Source of the DNA: JAMHWF01 sp048500255
GTDB taxonomy: Bacteria; Pseudomonadota; Gammaproteobacteria; Burkholderiales; Burkholderiaceae_C
Direction of reading: 5' to 3'
Length of the DNA: 64,000 nucleotides
Assembly: GCA_048500255.1 (NCBI GenBank)
Contig: JASNYH010000002.1
Span: forward strand, 124,001-188,000
The position numbers and the translations under genes are program-made. This document shows, in pieces, positions 24,070-33,893 of this stretch. Every line of letters begins with the position of its first letter. The first letter of the stretch is position 1. Below the pieces are notes generated by a model. The model had not been told where the DNA came from, searched no databases, and was given only the letters and a program-made list of their open reading frames with translations.

Positions 24070-24099
24070 ATTACACCAAAGAACGCATGTTCGGGTCAA
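24070..24099 (-). promoter_or_regulatory. promoter of rpmH operon
   Basis: On the minus strand TTGACC (24094-24099) and TGTAAT (24070-24075) are separated by 18 bp, each matching five of six consensus bases. A second TTGACA lies just upstream. Transcription would start near 24063 and give a leader of about 80 bases before rpmH. This is the clearest sigma-70-type promoter in the window. Confidence 0.7.
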
Positions 24100-24133
24100 T
24101 GTCAAGGCCCGGCGCGGCCAGAATCCCCGGGGA

Positions 24134-24162
24134 TTGACCTGAGTCGATCGACTGTGGATAAC
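24134..24162 (+). promoter_or_regulatory. dnaA promoter overlapping a DnaA box
   Basis: TTGACC (24134-24139) and GATAAC (24157-24162) have 17-bp spacing. The -10 element lies on the perfect DnaA box TGTGGATAA (24153-24161), so DnaA bound there would block RNA polymerase. A second -10-like TACAAT is at 24187-24192 with a poor -35. Confidence 0.55.
24153..24161 (-). promoter_or_regulatory. perfect DnaA box
   Basis: TGTGGATAA is the exact reverse complement of TTATCCACA, the strongest DnaA-binding 9-mer. It lies 69 bp before the dnaA start codon. Confidence 0.8.
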
Positions 24163-24212
24163 CCTTCCGCACGCTCCTCGCGGCACTACAATCCCGACGC
24201 TCCGAAAACGAG

Positions 24213-24221
24213 TTCTCCACA
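24213..24221 (+). promoter_or_regulatory. DnaA-box-like site
   Basis: TTCTCCACA differs from the consensus at one position (A to C at position 3). It lies eight bases before the dnaA ATG, in the untranslated leader. Confidence 0.4.
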
Positions 24222-24229
24222 ACAACCGA

Positions 24230-25657
24230 ATGAGCGCAGATCTTTGGCAGCAGGGATGCGATCGACTCGCGTCGGAGTTGCCGGAACAGCAGTTCAACAC
24301 GTGGATCCGGCCGCTGCCGCATGCCGAAGTGACGGACCGCGGCGGCGACGGCGCGCTCGTGTCGCTGCGCGTGCCCAACCGCTTCAAGCTCGACTGGATC
24401 CGCGACCAGTACGCGCGCCGCATCGAGAGCGTGCTCAGCGAGATCGCCGGCAAGCCGGTGCGACTCGAACTGACGCTGGCGCCGCGCGAGACCGTCGCCG
24501 CGCCCGCGCTGCCGCGCCGCGACGGCCCGGCGGCGCCGCGTATGCCCGCATCGGCGGCAGCGCTGCTGTCGGCCGCCGTGCCCGCCGGCGCCGCGGCCGG
24601 TGCCGCGCTGGCCACGGCGGCCGCCATGCCGGCCAGCCGCTCGCGCCTCAATCCGGCGTTGACCTTCGACACGCTCGTGCCCGGGCGCGCCAACCAGATG
24701 GCGCGCACCGCCGCGCTGCACGTCGCCGGCGCGCCGGGCCAGATGTACAACCCCCTCTTCGTCTACGGCGGCGTCGGCCTGGGCAAGACGCACCTGATCC
24801 ACGCCGTCGGCAACGCGCTGCTCAAGGACCGGCCCGATGCGCGCGTGCTCTACCTTCATGCCGAGCAGTTCATCAGCGACGTCGTCAAGAACTACCAGCG
24901 CAAGACCTTCGACGAACTCAAGGCCAAGTACCACTCGCTCGACCTGCTGCTGATCGACGACGTGCAATTCTTCGCCGGCAAGGACCGCACGCAGGAGGAG
25001 TTCTTCAACGCCTTCGAGGCGCTGCTGGCCAAGAGGGCGCACATCATCATGACCAGCGACACCTATCCCAAGGGCCTGGTCGACATCGACGAGCGCCTCA
25101 CGTCGCGCTTCGACGCGGGGCTCACCGTCGCGATCGAGCCGCCCGAACTCGAGATGCGCGTCGCCATCCTGATCCGCAAGGCCGAGAGCGAGGGCGCGAC
25201 GATGCCCGAGGACGTGGCCTTCTTCGTCGCCAAGAACGTGCGCGCCAACGTGCGCGAGCTCGAGGGCGCGCTGCGCAAGGTGCTTGCCTACTCGCGCTTC
25301 TCGCACAAGGACATCAACATCCAGCTCGCGCGCGATGCCTTGAAGGACCTGCTGTCGATCCAGAACCGGCAGATCGGTGTCGAGAACATCCAGAAGACGG
25401 TGGCCGACTTCTACAAGATCAAGGTCGCCGACATGTACAGCAAGAAGCGCCCTGCGAGCATCGCGCGGCCGCGCCAGATCGCGATGTACCTGGCCAAGGA
25501 GATGACGCAGAAGAGCCTGCCCGAGATCGGCGAATTGTTCGGCGGGCGCGACCACACGACGGTGCTGCACGCCGTGCGCAAGATCGGCGGCGAGCGTGGG
25601 AAGAACCAGGAACTCAACCAGCAGCTGCACGTGCTCGAGCAGACGCTCAAGGGATGA
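24230..25657 (+). CDS. dnaA: chromosomal replication initiator protein DnaA
   Basis: DnaA binds origin boxes and opens DNA for replication. The 475-residue protein has domain I (LWQQGCDRLASELPEQQFNTWI, from residue 5), an Ala/Pro-rich domain II linker (about 90-140), and the domain III AAA+ core with Walker A GGVGLGKT (about 180-187) and Walker B LLLIDDVQFF. The domain IV helix-turn-helix ends in LFGGRDHTTVLHAVRKI near 435-450. The ATG at 24230 is the standard MSADLW-type start. It is followed by dnaN after a 220-bp gap. Confidence 0.98.
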   Translation: MSADLWQQGCDRLASELPEQQFNTWIRPLPHAEVTDRGGDGALVSLRVPNRFKLDWIRDQYARRIESVLSEIAGKPVRLELTLAPRETVAAPALPRRDGPAAPRMPASAAALLSAAVPAGAAAGAALATAAAMPASRSRLNPALTFDTLVPGRANQMARTAALHVAGAPGQMYNPLFVYGGVGLGKTHLIHAVGNALLKDRPDARVLYLHAEQFISDVVKNYQRKTFDELKAKYHSLDLLLIDDVQFFAGKDRTQEEFFNAFEALLAKRAHIIMTSDTYPKGLVDIDERLTSRFDAGLTVAIEPPELEMRVAILIRKAESEGATMPEDVAFFVAKNVRANVRELEGALRKVLAYSRFSHKDINIQLARDALKDLLSIQNRQIGVENIQKTVADFYKIKVADMYSKKRPASIARPRQIAMYLAKEMTQKSLPEIGELFGGRDHTTVLHAVRKIGGERGKNQELNQQLHVLEQTLKG

Positions 25658-25877
25658 CAAGGCTGGGGACAACGGTTGCGCAATGCGCACGTCATCCACA
25701 GCCGGCGGGCGGCGGCGCGAGTTGTTGTCGGTCGGCCCCGCGCTTGCGAGGCCACTGCACACACCGTTGTCAAGAGCCTAAGCAGTTGATGGAAAAGACG
25801 AAAATACGCTTCTCAACAGGAAGCCCGGGTCCTCTACCAGTACGACCAGTTAAAAACATACGAAAGAGGTTCACAAC
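25658..25877. other. candidate oriC segment 2: dnaA-dnaN gap with A/T-richer tract
   Basis: This gap has a one-mismatch DnaA box (25692-25700). It also has an inverted 9-mer pair GACAACGGT (25669-25677) and ACCGTTGTC (25763-25771), and a tract at about 25786-25877 that is clearly A/T-richer than its surroundings (with GTTAAAAACATACG). The tract could be a DNA-unwinding element, the dnaN promoter, or both. Confidence 0.5.
25692..25700 (+). promoter_or_regulatory. DnaA-box-like site in dnaA-dnaN gap
   Basis: TCATCCACA has one mismatch to the consensus. It sits in the same 12-mer GTCATCCACAGC found inside rnpA (23648-23659), about 2.0 kb away. Confidence 0.45.
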
Positions 25878-26984
25878 ATGATCGTGTTGAAAGCGCCGCA
25901 GGAGCAGGTCCTCGCCGCCCTGCAGGCGGTCTCGGGCATCGTCGAGCGGCGGCACACGCTGCCGATCCTCGCCAACGTGCTGCTGCGCAAGACGGGCAAG
26001 GCGATCGAGTTCACGACCAGCGACCTCGAGATCCAGGTGCGCACGACGGCCGAGCTCGACGGCGACGCCGCCAGCTTCGCGACGACGGTGGGGGCGCGCA
26101 AGCTGATCGACATCCTGCGCGCGCTGCCCGCCGACCAGGTCGTCACGTTGTCGTCGGCGCAGAACAAGCTGACGCTGCAGGGCGGCAAGAGCCGCTTCAC
26201 GCTGCAGACGCTGCCGTCCGACGACTTCCCGCTGGTGCAGGAGGCGGCCGATTTCGGCCCGGCGTTCGCCATCCCGCAGAAGGCGCTGCACGGCCTGATC
26301 GGCCAGGTGCACTTCGCGATGGCGGTGCACGACATCCGCTATTACCTCAACGGCATCCTGTTCGTCGCCGAAGGCAAGAGCCTGACGCTGGTGGCCACCG
26401 ACGGCCACCGCCTCGCGCTGGCGCAGGCCACGCTCGAGGCCGACATCCCCAAGCAGGAGGTGATCCTGCCGCGCAAGACGGTGCTCGAGCTGCAGCGCCT
26501 GCTCGCCGACGACGATGCGCCGATCGAGATGCGCTTCGCCGGCAACCAGGCCAAGTTCGCCTTTTCGGGCATGGAGTTCGTCACCAAGCTGGTCGAGGGC
26601 AAGTTCCCCGACTACAACCGCGTCATTCCCAAGGGCCACAGGAACCACGTCACGCTCGGCCGCGTGCCGCTGCTGGCGAGTCTGCAGCGCGCCGCGATCC
26701 TCACGAGCGAGAAGTTCAAGGGCGTGCGCCTGAACCTCGAGCCCGGCGTGCTGCGCATCGCGTCGAGCAACGCCGAGCAGGAAGAGGCCAAGGAAGAACT
26801 CGAAGTCGACTACGGCGGCGACGCGATCGAGATCGGCTTCAACGTCACGTATCTCATGGACGCGCTGTCGAACATGAACCAGGACATGGTGACGGTGTCG
26901 CTGCAGGACGCGAGCAGTTCGGCCCTGTTCACCGTGCCCGGCCAGACAGGGTTCAAGTACGTGGTGATGCCGATGCGGATCTGA
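25878..26984 (+). CDS. dnaN: DNA polymerase III beta sliding clamp
   Basis: DnaN forms the dimeric ring that tethers polymerase III to DNA. The 368-residue length equals that of E. coli (366). The three clamp repeats are visible: MIVLKAPQEQVLAALQAVSGIVERR and LPILANVLLRK in the first, VHFAMAVHDIRYYLNGILF and LTLVATDGHRLALAQ in the second, and the C-terminal VTVSLQDASSSALF with the ending YVVMPMRI, where client peptides bind. The ATG at 25878 follows GAAAGAGG about eight bases upstream. It lies between dnaA and gyrB in the usual order; recF is not between them. Confidence 0.98.
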   Translation: MIVLKAPQEQVLAALQAVSGIVERRHTLPILANVLLRKTGKAIEFTTSDLEIQVRTTAELDGDAASFATTVGARKLIDILRALPADQVVTLSSAQNKLTLQGGKSRFTLQTLPSDDFPLVQEAADFGPAFAIPQKALHGLIGQVHFAMAVHDIRYYLNGILFVAEGKSLTLVATDGHRLALAQATLEADIPKQEVILPRKTVLELQRLLADDDAPIEMRFAGNQAKFAFSGMEFVTKLVEGKFPDYNRVIPKGHRNHVTLGRVPLLASLQRAAILTSEKFKGVRLNLEPGVLRIASSNAEQEEAKEELEVDYGGDAIEIGFNVTYLMDALSNMNQDMVTVSLQDASSSALFTVPGQTGFKYVVMPMRI

Positions 26985-27073
26985 GGCCAGCGGCCTCAGG
27001 ACCGCATCGGCTTTGCCCTTCTGTCGGGCACCCCTGTCCCCCGCCAGGCGGGGTTCTAGTCAGTTTCTGGCCC

Positions 27074-27095
27074 GGGCCCGTTCCGGGCCCTCTTT
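27074..27095 (+). promoter_or_regulatory. hairpin in gyrB leader, possible terminator or attenuator
   Basis: GGGCCCG (27074-27080) pairs with CGGGCCC (27084-27090) across a 3-base loop, followed by TCTTT. It lies 12 bp before the gyrB start codon. It could terminate dnaN transcription or limit gyrB readthrough. Confidence 0.4.
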
Positions 27096-27106
27096 GAAGA
27101 CAGTCC

Positions 27107-29611
<2,505 letters not shown>

Positions 29612-30217
29612 GCGAGGTGAGGAGGCGTCACCCGCCTCGCCTGCAACCCCGCCCCGCACACCGATCGACGACAAACGACCTGCGGCATAAGCCCACGGCT
29701 CGCACCCGTGCGCGATTGATGTTAGCCTCGCGGCGTCATCCTCCTCCGAGTCTCTTCTTCTCGGTTCTGCCGCCATGGTCCCCCGCTCGTTCCACCGCTG
29801 CGATCCGCTCCGCCAGGCCGCCCCGGCCCGGACGGCGGCTGCTGCGCGCGTGACGGCGGGATCGGCGCCGCGCCTGGTCGGCCGCGCGCTGGCCGCGCTG
29901 CGCTCGTACGGGTCTCCGGCCGTGCCCTCCTGGGCCGTGCGCGGAACCCAGGACGCCCTCACCCGGTTCTGAGTTCCACGCACGGCGGGGTCACGGGGCA
30001 CAGCCCAGTGTCCAGGCACCGTTGCCAGCCCCGGGAATCGATCTCTCGAACACGCCTCGCGGTGTCGCGCGCGACATCGTGAACCTGCCCGCGCCCGCCG
30101 GCCTGCAGTGACCGGTCGGCCGAGCGGCCGTCCGGCATCGGGAGATCGCGACAGCCCGGGTCTTCGCACACGCCCGCCGCAGCGGTTTGCGGCGCCGACT
30201 TCGCGAGGCCTCTCGAC
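29612..30217. other. 606-bp gap after gyrB
   Basis: No convincing gene is seen. A bulged hairpin at 29612-29640 (GCGAGGTGA against TCACC and TCGC) directly after gyrB could be a weak terminator. A 65-codon open frame at 29775-29972 has no recognised family and Arg/Ala-rich chance-like composition. The right part must contain the promoter of the cassette beginning at 30218, but no clear -35/-10 pair stands out. Confidence 0.4.
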
Positions 30218-31162
30218 ATGGAGATCACCGCACGGGCCCTTCGGGCCAAACGATCCTGCGCCAGCGGATTCCGCTGGTTCGCCCGGCACTTCAAGAACGC
30301 GACGGAGTACCAGCACGTCATCGACGCGCTGGTCGCGGACGGGCGCGCGCTCGACGCCTGCTGGCTGATGGACCAGTTCGGTCCCATCGACGCCGTTCGC
30401 GTGGTCGACTCGATCTCGGCCGAGGCCTGCGTGTTCGCCGGCACGCTCGAGGTGCGCGACGAGGTGGACGTGGCGTCGCTGATGCGCGTCGGCGGCTCGC
30501 TGCGCGCCGGCGGCAGCCTGCGCGCGGGCGGCGCGCTGACCGTGGGCGACGACCTGCACGCCGCCGCGGGGATCCGCGCCCTCGGCGCCGTCAGGACGGG
30601 CGGCCACCTGATCTCGGCGTGGAGCGTGGAGGCGCACGGCGCGCTGACCTGCGAGGGCGACCTGCGCGTCCACGGCGAGTTGCGCTGCGGCGCCGCGCTG
30701 CACGTCGACGGCGCGGCCGTCGTCGACGCCGATCTCGAGGTCAACGGCCCCGTCCGCTGCGCGCGCAGCCTGCGGGTCGGCGGTGCCGTCGTCTGCGCCG
30801 ACAGCCTGCGCGTCGTCAACGGCATCCAGGCCGGACGATCGATCCGCAGCGGCATGCACATCGACGCCGGCTGGGGCATCGTCGCCGGCTCGGACATCGC
30901 GGCCGAAGGCGCCATCCGCGCCGGCGAATGCGTCGTCAGCGGCGACGGCGACGTCCGCGCGGGCGCCGGCTACGGCGTCTATGCCGGATCGAGCGTGCGC
31001 CGCGATGCCTGGCCGTCGTGCGGCCGGGTCGTGTCGCGGGTGCGGCCCGAGGGGCTGCTCAGCGGCCTGTGGGAGCGCGACGAGCGGTCGGCGCCGCGGG
31101 CGAGCGATCGCGTCCCGCGCGTCGAAGCCGCCGCGGCGGCGCTGGTGGAGGCCGCGCCATGA
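30218..31162 (+). CDS. bactofilin-like beta-helix repeat protein
   Basis: A 314-residue protein of unknown function. Residues 1-65 are helical with FRWFARHFKNATEYQHVIDAL and DACWLMDQFGP. From about 66 to 265 the sequence is a regular succession of short strands of about six residues with Gly turns (for example MRVGGSLRAGGSLRAGGAL, then EVNGPVRCARSLRVGG), as in bactofilins and other polymer-forming beta-helices. The tail is short and charged. No signal peptide or membrane segment is seen, so it is probably cytoplasmic, perhaps a polymer or scaffold. Its stop overlaps the next start (ATGA). Bactofilin kinship is judged from repeat pattern only. Confidence 0.7.
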   Translation: MEITARALRAKRSCASGFRWFARHFKNATEYQHVIDALVADGRALDACWLMDQFGPIDAVRVVDSISAEACVFAGTLEVRDEVDVASLMRVGGSLRAGGSLRAGGALTVGDDLHAAAGIRALGAVRTGGHLISAWSVEAHGALTCEGDLRVHGELRCGAALHVDGAAVVDADLEVNGPVRCARSLRVGGAVVCADSLRVVNGIQAGRSIRSGMHIDAGWGIVAGSDIAAEGAIRAGECVVSGDGDVRAGAGYGVYAGSSVRRDAWPSCGRVVSRVRPEGLLSGLWERDERSAPRASDRVPRVEAAAAALVEAAP

Positions 31163-31866
31163 CGATCGCTGCCGCCCTGTTTCCGATGGCGCCGGCGTGG
31201 CTGCCGCGCCGCCTCGAACTGCGCATCGACGTCGGGCACGACGCCGACAAGCTCGAGGGCGAGCTCGACGCGCTGTACCGGCGCCTCGCCCGCCCGGGCG
31301 ACGTGCTGCACGGCATCGCGTCGTCGCCGACGAGCCGGCCCGGCCTGGTGCTGCGCTGGCGCGAGGCCGACGGCGAGTTCTACGTCTACGTGGAGGACCG
31401 CGTGCGGCGGCGACTCGCCGGCTGCACCGTCTTCAACCGCCTGGTCGAGCTCGACGCGCGCGCCGACCGCCACCTGCGCGCGCCGCATTCCAGGTACCGG
31501 CCGGCCTACCAGCGGCAGGGTGTCGCGACGGCGGTGTACCGCTGGGGGCTCGACGCCGGCCTGTGCCTGATCACCGGCGCGCGCCAGTCGCCCGGCGCCC
31601 ACGCGCTGTGGCAGTCGCTGGCGCGCCGCTATCCGCTGCTCTACGTCGACCTGCGCGACCGCGTGCTGCGCTGCCTCGGCCCGCAGGTCGACGCCGAGGT
31701 CCGCGACGACCTGCACACGCGGATGCTGCTGCTCGGCCGCGGCTGGTCCGTGGAGCGGCTCGCCGCCGAGGCCGGCCTGCGCCTCGATGTCGAAGCCGGC
31801 GCCGGCCCGCGCGCGGCGCCGCTGCCGCCACGCTTTCTTGTTCCCGATCCGGAGGTTGCACGATGA
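31159..31866 (+). CDS. GNAT-like protein, function unknown
   Basis: A 235-residue protein that I do not recognise firmly. Residues about 114-160 look like the acetyl-CoA-binding part of a GNAT acyltransferase. YQRQGVATAVYRWGLDAGL contains the Q/R-x-x-G-x-A signature and a following helix, and ITGARQSPGAHALWQSLARR resembles the later strand and helix. The N-terminal half (LELRIDVGHDADKLEGELDALYRR) lacks an identifiable domain. Both ends overlap neighbours by four bases, so it is made together with the beta-helix protein and the Rnk-like protein and could modify one of them. Confidence 0.6.
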   Translation: MTIAAALFPMAPAWLPRRLELRIDVGHDADKLEGELDALYRRLARPGDVLHGIASSPTSRPGLVLRWREADGEFYVYVEDRVRRRLAGCTVFNRLVELDARADRHLRAPHSRYRPAYQRQGVATAVYRWGLDAGLCLITGARQSPGAHALWQSLARRYPLLYVDLRDRVLRCLGPQVDAEVRDDLHTRMLLLGRGWSVERLAAEAGLRLDVEAGAGPRAAPLPPRFLVPDPEVAR

Positions 31867-32270
31867 AGACGGTCACCATCCATTCCACCGAGCGGCTCGT
31901 CAGCGCGCTCGACTTCGCGCGCCTGCTGCGGCTCGGCGCCGGCGTCATCCCCGCCGAACTGCGCGACGCGCTCGACGGCGCCGACGTCGTCACGCCGCGC
32001 GACGTGCCGGCGGATCTGGTCACGATCGGCTCGCAGGTCGAGCTGACTCCGGCCGACACCGGCGTCGCGCAGGTGGTGACGCTGCGCTACCCGCACGACG
32101 AGCAGCCCGTCGTCGGGCGCGTCTCCGCGCTGTCGCCGATGGGCGCCGCGCTGCTCGGCCTGCGGGTCGGCGAGATCGCCCGCTGGCGGGTGCCCGGCGG
32201 CGCGGTGCGGCAGGCGCGCATCGACAGGATCGTGCGGCAGCCCGAGGCCGAAGGCGACTTCGGGTCGTGA
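31863..32270 (+). CDS. rnk: nucleoside diphosphate kinase regulator-like protein (Rnk/GreA C-terminal domain)
   Basis: A 135-residue protein of the Rnk type. A short N-terminal helical segment (STERLVSALDFARLLRLG) is followed by the FKBP-like C-terminal domain shared with GreA/GreB. The domain shows LVTIGSQVELTPADTGVAQVV, VGRVSALSPMGAALLGLRVGE and a final RWRVPGG strand. Rnk binds RNA polymerase near the secondary channel without the coiled coil needed for transcript cleavage, and it affects nucleotide pools and stress responses. The start overlaps the previous stop (ATGA). A UspA gene follows 65 bp later. Confidence 0.85.
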   Translation: MKTVTIHSTERLVSALDFARLLRLGAGVIPAELRDALDGADVVTPRDVPADLVTIGSQVELTPADTGVAQVVTLRYPHDEQPVVGRVSALSPMGAALLGLRVGEIARWRVPGGAVRQARIDRIVRQPEAEGDFGS

Positions 32271-32335
32271 GACGGCCGCCGGTCCCGGCGACGGACGACG
32301 ACGACAACGACGATTTCTTTCGGAGGCTGAACGCG

Positions 32336-33268
32336 ATGAACAAGATCGATTCGATCCTGGCGCTGAGCGACCTGTCGGACGCCGCCCAGGGCGCGCTGCA
32401 CCGGGCGGCGGAGATCGCCGCGCGCCACGGGGCCGGCCTGCGGCTGCTCCATTTCGACGAGACCCGCATCGCGCCGGGCCCCGACCCGGTGCCCAAGCTG
32501 CGCTGGAAGGCGCGCCGGCTGGCGCGCCTGTACGGCCTGCCCGTCGTCGTCGCCGACCGGGCGGCGCGCGACGTGGCCGACGTCGGCCGCGAGGCGTGCC
32601 GGGCCGACCTGCTCGTGACCCACCACCGCCGCGTGCCGCGCGTGCTCGGCCCGTGGCGCCGCGACCTCAGCGAGAAGCTGGTCGAGCGCCGGCCGGTGCC
32701 CGTCCTCGTGGTGAAGGGCGCGTCGGCATGGAAGCCCTACGCCAGCGTCCTCGCCGCGGTCGACCTGCGCGACGAGGCCGCGCGGCGCGTGGCGTCGTGG
32801 GCGTGCGCCGTCGGCGGCGGCGCCGACGTCGACGTGTTGCACGTGGTGCGGCTGCTGCGGCCCGGCGCGATCCGGCTCGCCGACGTCTCGGCCGAAGCGC
32901 AGCAGCAGCGCCGCCGGGCGGCCCTGCAGCACGGCGCCGGCGAGCTGCAGCGCATCCTCCGGTCGGTCGCGCCGGCGGCGAACGCCGGCCGGCTGCGGCC
33001 GGCGCTCGTCGCGGGCGACTCGGTCGAGCACGAGATCCTGGACCGGCAGGCCGAGAGCGGCGCCCAGCTGATCGTGCTCGGCCGCTCGACCGACACGCCG
33101 TGGGTCGACATGCTGCTCGGCAACGTCTCGCGCCGCATCCTCGCGGCGGCGCCCGGCGACGTCCTGATCGTGCCCGTGGCGGCGAGCGCGGCGGCCGCGG
33201 CGGCGCAGCCGGACGCGGCGAGCCGGCCCGGCCCGGCGCCGCTGCGCCGCGACGGCACGAACGGCTGA
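32336..33268 (+). CDS. tandem universal stress protein (UspA-like)
   Basis: A 310-residue protein with two Usp folds. The first is about residues 1-125 (DSILALSDLSDAAQGALHRAA to PVPVLVVKG). The second is about 132-285 (YASVLAAVDLRDEAARR to LIVLGRSTDTPWVDMLLGNV and DVLIVPV). The second domain keeps an ATP-loop-like G-x-S-T...LLGNVSRRIL but not the exact G-2x-G-9x-GS pattern, so nucleotide binding is uncertain. The C-terminal 25 residues are Ala/Pro-rich. ATG 32336 has a good GGAGG ten bases upstream. It closes a stress-type gene group on the plus strand. Confidence 0.9.
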   Translation: MNKIDSILALSDLSDAAQGALHRAAEIAARHGAGLRLLHFDETRIAPGPDPVPKLRWKARRLARLYGLPVVVADRAARDVADVGREACRADLLVTHHRRVPRVLGPWRRDLSEKLVERRPVPVLVVKGASAWKPYASVLAAVDLRDEAARRVASWACAVGGGADVDVLHVVRLLRPGAIRLADVSAEAQQQRRRAALQHGAGELQRILRSVAPAANAGRLRPALVAGDSVEHEILDRQAESGAQLIVLGRSTDTPWVDMLLGNVSRRILAAAPGDVLIVPVAASAAAAAAQPDAASRPGPAPLRRDGTNG

Positions 33269-33290
33269 GGCGGCTGGTAGCGCGCCCGGT

Positions 33291-33310
33291 GCGGCCCCCG
33301 CCGGGGCCGC
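33291..33310. terminator. hairpin between convergent uspA and GlsB-family genes
   Basis: GCGGCCCC (33291-33298) pairs with GGGGCCGC (33303-33310) across the loop CGCC. There is no T-run on either strand, so it may act only as a pause or Rho-assisted terminator. Confidence 0.4.
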
Positions 33311-33311
33311 G

Positions 33312-33557
33312 TCAGGTGCGACGCAGCTTGCCCACCACGAACAGCAGCACGACGGCGCCGACCACCGACGCGATCCAGCCCGCCGGCTCGCCGACGGCGT
33401 ACCAGCCGAGCGCCTGGCCGACGAAGCCGGCGACGATCGAGCCGGCGATGCCGAGCAGGCAGGTGAGGATCCATCCCATCTTCTGCTCGCCCGGCATCAC
33501 GAGTCGCGCGAGGGCGCCGACGATCAGGCCGACGATGATGGTGCCGATGATGCCCAT
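33312..33557 (-). CDS. GlsB/YeaQ/YmgE-family stress-response membrane protein
   Basis: An 81-residue inner-membrane protein of the transglycosylase-associated (GlsB/YeaQ) family. It has three hydrophobic segments (IIGTIIVGLIVGALARLVMP, WILTCLLGIAGSIVAGFVG and IASVVGAVVLLFVVGKL) with the Gly-rich family motif between. It is associated with general stress in many bacteria, with no known activity. The ATG at 33557 is the natural family start. It is convergent with the tandem UspA gene and divergent from a small hypothetical gene. Confidence 0.9.
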   Translation of the reverse strand: MGIIGTIIVGLIVGALARLVMPGEQKMGWILTCLLGIAGSIVAGFVGQALGWYAVGEPAGWIASVVGAVVLLFVVGKLRRT

Positions 33558-33647
33558 GGTGTGCCGCTCCGCTGAAGGTTGATCGACGACGCATTGAACC
33601 GCGCCGCTATGCTCGGGGCAAGTCTCTTGCCCGTCGATGTCGTTGCC

Positions 33648-33893
33648 GTGACGATCGCCGTCTTTCATCTCGACGCCGAGCACCGCCCCGCCGTCCGCCT
33701 GTTCGGCGAGCGCGAGTTGCTGGCCGCGCTGGCCGAGGCCGAGCGCCTGCGCAAGGCCGGCATGCATCACGTCTGCATCTCGACGGACCTGGGCGACAGC
33801 GTCGGCGCGCCCGGCGTCAGCGACCGCCTGCCCGAGGGCTACGACTGGTCGAAGCAGCACCGCGGCGCGGGGCCGAAGGCCGGCGACGCCTGA
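33648..33893 (+). CDS. conserved small hypothetical protein
   Basis: An 81-residue protein beginning TIAVFHLDAEHRPAVRLFGE with a predicted helix ELLAALAEAERLRKAGMHHV. The strand HVCISTDLGDSVGAPGVSDR and the ending LPEGYDWSKQHRG resemble a small protein I have seen in betaproteobacteria, with no assigned function. The start is uncertain: GTG at 33648 gives a compact protein, while an ATG at 33609 or TTG at 33579 would lengthen it. Its 3' end overlaps the convergent PepSY gene by 77 bp. Confidence 0.6.
   Translation: MTIAVFHLDAEHRPAVRLFGERELLAALAEAERLRKAGMHHVCISTDLGDSVGAPGVSDRLPEGYDWSKQHRGAGPKAGDA

Larger units (their letters stand above)
23981..24229. other. candidate oriC segment 1: rpmH-dnaA divergent region
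   Basis: This 249-bp gap between divergent rpmH and dnaA contains a perfect DnaA box (24153-24161), a one-mismatch box (24213-24221), a strong rpmH promoter and a dnaA promoter overlapping the perfect box. It is one of two gaps in this neighbourhood that could hold the origin; the other is between dnaA and dnaN. Confidence 0.55.

Noticed and set aside
29775..29972. 65-codon open frame in the gap after gyrB
   Set aside because: No recognised family, Arg/Ala-rich chance-like composition and no Shine-Dalgarno.
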